9,631 bases of DNA. It comes from Anaerolineales bacterium (GTDB taxonomy: Bacteria; Chloroflexota; Anaerolineae; Anaerolineales; JABWBV01). Positions 5,258 to 9,631 of the stretch are shown here, one piece after another; position 1 is the stretch's first letter; each line of letters opens with the position of its first letter. The notes under the pieces were generated by a model, which was not told the origin of the DNA, did no database searches, and saw only the letters and a list, made by a program, of their open reading frames with translations. The stretch is taken from NCBI GenBank assembly GCA_027019845.1, contig JALUWE010000345.1:1-9631 (forward strand), read 5' to 3'. A program made the position numbers and the translations under genes.

Positions 5258-5962
5258 GTGACCAAAAAGAAACGGTCAGATGGTTTTAGCAAGTATTTGA
5301 CTCTCGGCATCGTCGTGATCGCTGCGTTGGGGGTGATTGTGTTTCTGGTGCTTGCTGGCCGGCCCGCGGCTCCAGCGGTGCAGCAATCACACATTGACCC
5401 TTCCCTCCCCCGCGGCCTGACCACGGACGGCCTGCCCTACCTGGGCGACCCCGACGCGCCCGTCACCATGATGCTCTACGAGGATTTTGGCTGCCCGAAC
5501 TGTCGCAGCTTCTTCCAGAACATCGAACCCGACATTGTGGAGACCTTCGTGGCAACCGGGAAGGTGCGCCTGGTGATCTACACGCTGGCGTTCATCAACC
5601 CCAGCATTTCATTGCCCGGCGCGGAAGCCGCCAGTTGCGCCCGGGACCAGGATATGTTTTGGGAATATCGCCAGGTGTTGTTCGACAACCAGGGTGTGCG
5701 GCCATTCAACCGGCAAAATCTGGTGGACTGGGCCGAAGAACTGGGGATGGACCGTGCCCAATTTTCGAGCTGCTTCGATCAGGCCCTATACCGGGACGCC
5801 ATCATCGAACAGTCCCAACGGGCCTTCGAAGTCGGGATCAACGCCACCCCCACCAGCGAGATCAACGGCGAGCGCCACCCGGGCGTGATCCCCTTCGATA
5901 GACAGGAACCGCCCGGCATGAAACAAATCATCGAAGCCAAACTGGTGGAGGTGGGAGGATAA
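5258..5962 (+). CDS. Membrane-anchored DsbA-like thiol:disulfide oxidoreductase (Thioredoxin_4 type)
   Basis: The 234-residue protein has a lysine-rich start (MTKKKRSDG), one membrane anchor at about 13-33 (YLTLGIVVIAALGVIVFLVL) and an extracytoplasmic DsbA-like domain. The redox motif is CPNC (79-82), preceded by MLYEDFG. The cis-Pro loop is INATPTSEINGE (P198). Two further cysteines, C127 (ASCARDQDMFWEY) and C172 (FSSCFD), are at places where this family often has them. It probably forms or shuffles disulfides in exported proteins. The start is GTG at 5258, with AGGAG at 5247-5251; the overlapping ATG at 5256 meets TGA at once. It lies one base after the moeA stop, so it is probably translationally coupled to it, without an obvious functional link. 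A VKOR remnant, the typical re-oxidising partner, follows immediately. Confidence 0.92.
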   Translation: MTKKKRSDGFSKYLTLGIVVIAALGVIVFLVLAGRPAAPAVQQSHIDPSLPRGLTTDGLPYLGDPDAPVTMMLYEDFGCPNCRSFFQNIEPDIVETFVATGKVRLVIYTLAFINPSISLPGAEAASCARDQDMFWEYRQVLFDNQGVRPFNRQNLVDWAEELGMDRAQFSSCFDQALYRDAIIEQSQRAFEVGINATPTSEINGERHPGVIPFDRQEPPGMKQIIEAKLVEVGG

Positions 5963-5963
5963 G

Positions 5964-6074
5964 GCCATTTGTCCGTTCTGCGTGGTCTCAGCCGGGGTTC
6001 TGGCGGTGTTGTTCGTTTTGTCGCTGGCACGATTGCTGCAATCGGAGCCGGAGGTGAGCAACCAGGTTGGATAA
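5964..6074 (+). pseudogene. C-terminal remnant of a VKOR-family (vitamin K epoxide reductase-like) protein
   Basis: In the frame starting at 5964, shifted from the preceding gene, 36 codons and a TAA read AICPFCVVSAGVLAVLFVLS, then LARLLQSEPEVSNQVG. This matches the end of bacterial VKOR proteins: the CxxC that accepts electrons from the quinone side (here CPFC), followed by the last transmembrane helix. Bacterial VKOR re-oxidises DsbA-like partners and its gene is often next to one, as here. Nothing upstream in this frame is VKOR-like, since those bases already code for the end of the oxidoreductase. There is no ATG, only an internal GTG. The likeliest history is deletion of the first ~75% of a VKOR gene. 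I place it by motif recognition only. Confidence 0.7.
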
Positions 6075-6105
6075 ACCCGTGAGGCCCTCAAGACCTCACA
6101 GGTTT
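6073..6105 (+). terminator. Inverted repeat with short T run, possible terminator before the small acidic-protein gene
   Basis: AAACCCGTGAGG (6073-6084) pairs with CCTCACAGGTTT (6094-6105) with one mismatch and a 9-base loop, and ends in GGTTTT. It could end transcription of the moeA/oxidoreductase unit. It sits three bases before the Shine-Dalgarno of the next gene (AGGAGG at 6108-6113), so it may also influence that gene. The CCTCACAGG word also occurs in the dispersed element at 1434 and 6592. Confidence 0.5.
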
Positions 6106-6118
6106 TCAGGAGGAAGAC

Positions 6119-6352
6119 ATGCCCCGCATTCGATGTCATTACCTCGATTGTGTGTTTCTGGACGATGGGTTTTGCAGCGCGGCCGCGGTGGAACTAGACC
6201 CCGATACCGGCTGCCTTACCTATGCCCAGTCGGCCCTGATGCTCGACGAGGAAGGGTGGGATGACGAAGACGATCTCGACGAAACCTGGGATGAGATGGG
6301 CTTCGAAGAGGACGAAGACGACCTGTGGCTGGACGAAGAGGACGATTTTTGA
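6119..6352 (+). CDS. Small four-cysteine protein with strongly acidic C-terminal tail
   Basis: This 77-residue protein has a strong start: AGGAGGA at 6108-6114, then ATG at 6119. Residues 1-35 hold four cysteines spaced C-x4-C-x7-C-x12-C (C6, C11, C19, C32) in the context IRCHYLDC, DDGFCSAAAVELD and TGCLTY. This suggests a small metal-binding (zinc or iron-sulfur) knuckle. Residues 43-77 are almost only Asp, Glu, Trp, Met and Leu (EEGWDDEDDLDETWDEMG, then FEEDEDDLWLDEEDDF), probably disordered or a binding tail. No signal peptide or membrane segment is present, so it is probably cytoplasmic. Codon use and the ribosome site argue that it is real. I know of no assigned function. It stands alone between a hairpin upstream and a promoter of another unit downstream. 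Confidence 0.85.
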   Translation: MPRIRCHYLDCVFLDDGFCSAAAVELDPDTGCLTYAQSALMLDEEGWDDEDDLDETWDEMGFEEDEDDLWLDEEDDF

Positions 6353-6368
6353 GCCAGCCATTGTTCCC

Positions 6369-6396
6369 TTGACACACCCTACCTCTATGGTACACT
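6369..6396 (+). promoter_or_regulatory. Strong sigma-70-type promoter with extended -10
   Basis: TTGACA (6369-6374, perfect -35), a 16-base spacer, then TGGTACACT, which is an extended -10 with TACACT at 6391-6396. This is the best promoter match in the window. Transcription should start near 6403. The next ORF is more than 330 bases away and a terminator-like hairpin (6550-6576) lies between. Confidence 0.65.
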
Positions 6397-6418
6397 CGTT
6401 TGCGTTATGGCATCCTGT

Positions 6419-6448
6419 TATCCCTATCCCTATCCCTATCCCTACCCC
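6419..6448. repeat. Hexanucleotide tract TATCCC x4 plus TACCCC
   Basis: Four perfect TATCCC units and one variant, preceded by CATCCTGT, which resembles the start of the 46-bp element. It is the reverse complement of the GATAGG tract at 1202-1238. Confidence 0.92.
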
Positions 6449-6549
6449 ATCCCTGCCCTGAACCCTAGCCCGCCAACATTGCCGCGGGTTTTCAGCGCGT
6501 GGGGCGACAGGACGTAACCGGAAACAAGCTGTTCAGGTTTACACCCCGG

Positions 6550-6586
6550 CCCTCTGGCTGAAGACCCGCCAGAGGGTAAATTGTTT
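6550..6586 (+). terminator. Probable intrinsic terminator
   Basis: CCCTCTGGC (6550-6558) and GCCAGAGGG (6568-6576) form a perfect 9-bp GC-rich stem with a 9-base loop, followed by TAAATTGTTT. The T run is weak, so efficiency is uncertain. It would end the transcript from 6369-6396. Confidence 0.6.
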
Positions 6587-6591
6587 AATGT

Positions 6592-6734
6592 TAGGACTTA
6601 CGCACTTGAAAAGTCGCACCCAGACCTCACAGGTCTCAAAGCGCATGGAGATGCCCGGATGCAGTCTATTCTGGTTAAAATCTTCCTGCATCGTGTGGTA
6701 GCAGACCTGTGAGGTCTCAATTGCGTAAGTACTG
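6592..6734 (+). mobile_element. MITE-like element, apparently complete copy of the dispersed repeat
   Basis: Its ends TAGGACTTACGCA and TGCGTAAGTACTG are inverted repeats matching at 11 of 13 positions. Inside, AGACCTCACAGGTCT (6622-6636) and AGACCTGTGAGGTCT (6703-6717) are a perfect 15-bp inverted pair. TTAATGT occurs immediately on both sides (6585-6591 and 6735-6741), fitting a 7-bp target-site duplication. It aligns over 131 bp with 1434-1564. It is 143 bp long and has no ORF, so any transposase would be elsewhere. The right-hand flank includes the ATG at 6738 of the kinase gene. Confidence 0.6.
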
Positions 6735-6737
6735 TTA

Positions 6738-7667
6738 ATGTGCTCTATGATTCAAGCAGTCGTCATCGGCAACGTGTGTCTGGATGTAGTGTGCGTGGGG
6801 GTGGATGATGTACCGCGGCACGATTCGCTCGAAATCGAGCGCGCCGTGATTGGCCCGGGCGGGTGCGCCTCCAACGTGGCGGTTGGCCTGGCAGCGCAAG
6901 GCATCCCCACCGCCATCGTCGCCCGTATGGGAGACGACCTCAACGCGGACCTGCTCGCGCGCACCTGGCAAACTTTCGGGGTGGACACCCGTTTCGCGCG
7001 CCGCGCGCCGAACGAGGCCACCGGCGTGAGCGTGTGTCTGGTGGATGGCCAGGCAGTGCCGCGTTTCATTTACAGCCCGGGCGCCAACGACGCGCTGGCG
7101 CCAGACGCGCTCGATCTGGACGGTTTGCTGGCCGATGGCCTGCGCGCGCTGCACGTAGCAGGCTACTTTGTGCTGCCCGGGCTGCTGGACGAGCGTTTAC
7201 CGCGGCTGCTGGCCCGGGCGCGGGCGCGCGGGGTGCTCACCACCCTGGACGTGGCGCTGCACTCCCGCATGGACGCCCCCACCGCATGGCAGGCCTGCCT
7301 GCCCCATCTGGATGTCTTCCTGGCTAACCGGCAAGAGGCCGAACGGTTGACCGGATTCCGCGACCCTGCACGGGCGGCCTCGCGTTTCCGCGCTTGGGGC
7401 GCGCGGGCCGCCATCGTCAAGCTGGGCGCAGAAGGCTGCCACCTCGAGAGCGAAACCATCTCGAAGCGGTTTGCCCCACCCCCCACAGCAGTGGTAGACT
7501 CTACCGGCGCAGGGGACGCGTTCGCGGCCGGCCTGATCGCCGCCCTGCTGCGCGGGCACGGTCTGGAAGCCGCGGTAGCCGCGGCCAACGCGGCCGGCGC
7601 CAAAATCACCGCCTCCCTGGGTGCCATTGCCGGTTGGGCCGGGGAGCAGGTGGCAGCCGGGAATTAG
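6738..7667 (+). CDS. PfkB-family carbohydrate/nucleoside kinase
   Basis: This 309-residue ribokinase-like enzyme transfers phosphate from ATP to a sugar or nucleoside hydroxyl. Family signatures are clear: the N-terminal strand IQAVVIGNVCLDVV, the substrate-side glycine motif GPGGCASNVAVGLAAQG (39-55), ARMGDDLNADLL, IVKLGAEGC (226-234) and the ATP/anion-hole motif VVDSTGAGDAFAAGL (252-266) with catalytic D260. The length is typical. The substrate cannot be told from sequence; ribokinase, adenosine kinase and fructokinase types are all possible, and the neighbours give no hint. The start is uncertain: ATG 6738 (MCSMIQ) or ATG 6747 (MIQ), neither with a Shine-Dalgarno site. The first ATG lies in the presumed 7-bp target duplication of the element at 6592-6734. 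Transcription may read through from 6369-6396 or start within the element. Confidence 0.93.
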   Translation: MCSMIQAVVIGNVCLDVVCVGVDDVPRHDSLEIERAVIGPGGCASNVAVGLAAQGIPTAIVARMGDDLNADLLARTWQTFGVDTRFARRAPNEATGVSVCLVDGQAVPRFIYSPGANDALAPDALDLDGLLADGLRALHVAGYFVLPGLLDERLPRLLARARARGVLTTLDVALHSRMDAPTAWQACLPHLDVFLANRQEAERLTGFRDPARAASRFRAWGARAAIVKLGAEGCHLESETISKRFAPPPTAVVDSTGAGDAFAAGLIAALLRGHGLEAAVAAANAAGAKITASLGAIAGWAGEQVAAGN

Positions 7668-7698
7668 GGAATGCGGAATTCGGAGAAGTCCAATTACC

Positions 7699-7744
7699 CA
7701 TCCTTCGACTACGAGCGGGCTTCGCCCGCCCTCCGCTCAGGATG
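7699..7744. repeat. 46-bp CATCCT...AGGATG element, inverted copy
   Basis: The reverse complement of this segment begins CATCCTGAGCGGAGGGCG and ends TAGTCGAAGGATG, the same length and ends as copies at 1147 and 1240. The middle contains GCGGGC-TTC-GCCCGC, a strong small hairpin that may help end transcription after the kinase gene. It is embedded in the AATTACC tract. Confidence 0.85.
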
Positions 7745-7745
7745 T

Positions 7746-7797
7746 AATTACCCAATTACCCAATTACCAATTACCAATTACCAATTACCAATTACCC
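7746..7797. repeat. Tandem tract AATTACC(C), seven units
   Basis: Two 8-bp AATTACCC units are followed by five 7-bp AATTACC units and a C. One more unit (7692-7699) lies on the other side of the 46-bp element. The tract ends 15 bases before the Shine-Dalgarno region of proS. Confidence 0.95.
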
Positions 7798-7812
7798 TCA
7801 CCACCCCCCTCC

Positions 7813-7820
7813 AAAGGAGA
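7813..7820 (+). promoter_or_regulatory. Ribosome binding site of proS
   Basis: AAAGGAGA lies eight bases before the ATG at 7829 and decides this start over the nearby in-frame ATG at 7835. Confidence 0.85.
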
Positions 7821-7828
7821 AACCACGT

Positions 7829-9601
7829 ATGAGAATGTCCCAACTTTTCAGCCAGACCTTGCGCGAGGCGCCCGCGGATGCGGAAGTCGTCAGCCAGAAG
7901 CTGCTCGTGCGGGCCGGGTTCATCCGCCAGCTTGGCGCGGGCATCTACAGCTACCTGCCGCTGGCGCGCCGCTCCATGACCAAGATCGAAAACATCATGC
8001 GCGAGGAGATCAACGCCATCGGCGGACAGGAGATCACCATGCCCGTGGTGCATCCGGCAGACCTGTGGAAAGAAACCAAACGCTGGTACCAGATCGGTTC
8101 TGAGATGGGGCGATTCAAAGATAAGAACGACCGCGACATGGTGCTGGCCATGACCCACGAAGAGGTGGTCGGCGATCTGGTGCGCAACATCATCCAGTCC
8201 TACCGCCAGCTCCCCCGGCTGATCTACCACATCCAGACCAAATGGCGCGACGACCCGCGGCCGCGCGCCGGCCTGATCCGGGTGCGCGAGTTCACCATGA
8301 AGGACAGCTACAGCCTGGACGCGGACTGGGAGGGCCTGGACAAACAGTACCGCAACCACTACCAGGCCTATTTCAACATCTTCAACCGCTGCGCGCTGCC
8401 CACCGTGGCGGTCAAGTCCGACGTGGGCATGATGGGCGGCAAGCTGGCGCACGAGTTCATGTACCTGACCCCCATCGGCGAGGACACGCTGGTGATCTGC
8501 GACCATTGCGATTACATCGCCAACCGGCAGGTGGCCACCTTTCGGAAGCCCGAACCCGAACAGGAAGCCCCCCAACCCCTGGAAAAGGTCGCCACCCCGG
8601 ACACGAAAACCATCGCCGACCTGGCCGCGTACCTGGACATCCCGGAAGCGCGTACCGCTAAGGCCGTTTTCCTGGCAGCCACGCTCACCGAGGGCGCGGA
8701 AGAGGTGCAAAAATTCGTGTTTGCCATTGTGCGCGGGGACATGGAGCTAAACGAAACCAAGCTGACCAACGCGCTGAAAGCCAAAGCCCTGCGCCCCATG
8801 CACGAGGACGAAATCCGCATGATCGGCGGCGAGCCGGGGTACGCCTCCCCGGTCGGGCTGGGCCTGGAAGACCGGGACGACGTGCTGGTGGTGGTGGACG
8901 ATCTGATCCCGCAGTCCCCCAACCTGGTGGCGGGCGCGAACGAAGCCGGCTACCATCTCAAAAACGTCAACTTCGGACGCGATTACAAAGCCGACATCAT
9001 CACCGACATCGTCAGCGCGGAGGCTGGCTTTGCCTGCCCGGAATGTGGGAGCGCGTTACGCACCTCCCGCGGGGTGGAGGTGGGCAACATCTTCCAACTG
9101 GGCACGCGTTATAGCGATGACCTGGGCTGCAACTTCATCGACAAAGACGGCCAGTCCAAGCCGGTCATCATGGGGTCGTATGGCATCGGTGTGGGGCGGC
9201 TGCTGGCCTGCATCGCGGAGGAGTATAACGACGAATACGGCCTGATCTGGCCGATCACGGTGGCGCCCTATCAGGTACACATCGTCAGCCTGAAGGACGC
9301 GGATTACGCGGCCAGCGTGATCTACGAGCAGTTGCAGCAGGCCGGTGTCGAGGTGCTGTACGACGACCGGGAGGAGAGCGCGGGCGTCAAGTTCAACGAC
9401 GCCGACCTGATCGGCATCCCGCTGCGCATCACGGTCGGGAAGCGCGGCTTGCAACGCGGGGAGGTGGAGCTGAAACGCCGCAGCGAGAAAGAACGCCGTC
9501 CGGTGGCCATCGACGAGGTGGTCGAGAAAGTCCAGGCCGAGATCGCCGCGCTGGAGGCCGAGATCATGGCGAAGGTGGGGCCGGTGGCGTATCGGGTGTG
9601 A
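7829..9601 (+). CDS. proS: Prolyl-tRNA synthetase, bacterial type with editing insertion domain
   Basis: ProRS charges tRNA(Pro) with proline in the cytoplasm. The 590-residue protein is near full bacterial length. Class II signatures: RQLGAGIYSYLPLARR (33-48, motif 1), AMTHEE (107-112), WRDDPRPRAGLIRVREFTMKD (139-159, motif 2; the usual Glu is Asp) and MGSYGIGVGRLLA (448-460, motif 3). Between motifs 2 and 3, at about 240-390, is the INS/YbaK-like domain that hydrolyses Ala-tRNA(Pro), with ARTAKAVFLA (K278) and GEPGYASPVGL. The anticodon-binding domain follows (about 480-575: VAPYQVHIVSL, VEVLYDDREESAGVKFNDADLIGIP). Two CxxC pairs, CDHC (224-227) and CPEC (403-406), flank the editing domain and may bind one metal ion. 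AAAGGAGA at 7813-7820 supports the start. It is separated from the kinase gene by 161 repeat-filled bases, so it probably forms its own unit, though I see no clear promoter. Confidence 0.98.
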   Translation: MRMSQLFSQTLREAPADAEVVSQKLLVRAGFIRQLGAGIYSYLPLARRSMTKIENIMREEINAIGGQEITMPVVHPADLWKETKRWYQIGSEMGRFKDKNDRDMVLAMTHEEVVGDLVRNIIQSYRQLPRLIYHIQTKWRDDPRPRAGLIRVREFTMKDSYSLDADWEGLDKQYRNHYQAYFNIFNRCALPTVAVKSDVGMMGGKLAHEFMYLTPIGEDTLVICDHCDYIANRQVATFRKPEPEQEAPQPLEKVATPDTKTIADLAAYLDIPEARTAKAVFLAATLTEGAEEVQKFVFAIVRGDMELNETKLTNALKAKALRPMHEDEIRMIGGEPGYASPVGLGLEDRDDVLVVVDDLIPQSPNLVAGANEAGYHLKNVNFGRDYKADIITDIVSAEAGFACPECGSALRTSRGVEVGNIFQLGTRYSDDLGCNFIDKDGQSKPVIMGSYGIGVGRLLACIAEEYNDEYGLIWPITVAPYQVHIVSLKDADYAASVIYEQLQQAGVEVLYDDREESAGVKFNDADLIGIPLRITVGKRGLQRGEVELKRRSEKERRPVAIDEVVEKVQAEIAALEAEIMAKVGPVAYRV

Positions 9602-9611
9602 ATGGGAATCA

Positions 9612-9631
9612 GTTCAGTGGTCAGTGTTCAG
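9612..9631. repeat. Heptanucleotide tract (G[T/G]TCAGT), cut by window edge
   Basis: GTTCAGT, GGTCAGT and GTTCAG follow in seven-base phase right after proS. This is a different word from the other tracts but has the same period. Confidence 0.65.

Larger units (their letters stand above)
6403..6586 (+). ncRNA. Candidate small RNA or long untranslated leader
   Basis: This segment lies between the strong promoter at 6369-6396 and a hairpin followed by an AT-rich tail. No credible ORF is present. Internal complementary pieces include CCTGAAC/GTTCAGG, CCCGC/GCGGG, and GTAACC/GGTTTAC within GGGG...CCCC, so the RNA could fold. It begins with a TATCCC repeat tract. I could not match it to tmRNA, SRP RNA, RNase P RNA, 6S RNA or a known riboswitch by eye. 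The alternative is an attenuated leader of the PfkB kinase gene. This is inference only. Confidence 0.3.

Noticed and set aside
6403..6586. tmRNA, SRP RNA, RNase P RNA or tRNA in the spacer
   Set aside because: None of the conserved words of these RNAs (for example the SRP GGAAGGAAGCAG loop or a tRNA T-loop with CCA end) is present, so only a generic RNA candidate is kept.

Overview
The window looks like a piece of a GC-rich bacterial chromosome, most likely from an Anaerolineae-type Chloroflexota. This is an inference from general character: a lipoprotein with a Thr/Pro-rich linker, TATAAT boxes close to start codons, intergenic spaces packed with short tandem repeats, and the protein types present. 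No rRNA or other strict taxonomic marker is visible.

Left part (1-1090, minus strand): two tandem genes encode the same secreted domain behind two different export signals. One (362-1090) is a lipoprotein with a Thr/Pro-rich linker. The other (1-321, cut by the window edge) has an ordinary signal peptide. Where both are visible they match over 204 bp with one synonymous difference.

Spacer 1091-1758 holds no gene. It is a mosaic of 7-bp and 6-bp tandem repeats, several copies of a 46-bp element with CATCCT/AGGATG ends, one copy of a 131-bp dispersed repeat, a promoter, and a hexanucleotide tract that runs almost to the rsh start codon.

Central part (1759-6352, plus strand): a long RelA/SpoT-type (p)ppGpp enzyme, MoeA (molybdenum cofactor insertion) with its own extended -10 box next to the rsh stop codon, and a membrane-anchored DsbA-like thiol oxidoreductase started by GTG one base after moeA. 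Next comes a previously unlabelled C-terminal remnant of a VKOR-type disulfide-generating membrane protein, then a hairpin and a small four-cysteine protein with an acidic tail.

Spacer 6353-6737 carries the best promoter of the window, no ORF, and a terminator-like hairpin about 150 bases further on, so a small RNA or long leader is possible. After it lies a second, apparently complete copy of the dispersed repeat, with terminal inverted repeats and a possible 7-bp target duplication that reaches into the start codon of the next gene.

Right part (6738-9631): a PfkB-family sugar/nucleoside kinase, a repeat-filled spacer, and a full-length prolyl-tRNA synthetase with an inserted editing domain. 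The plus-strand genes are mostly housekeeping functions (stringent response, cofactor, protein folding, translation) rather than one pathway. The unusual content is in the duplicated lipoprotein locus, the VKOR remnant and the intergenic repeats. I see no defence, phage, CRISPR or biosynthetic gene system.
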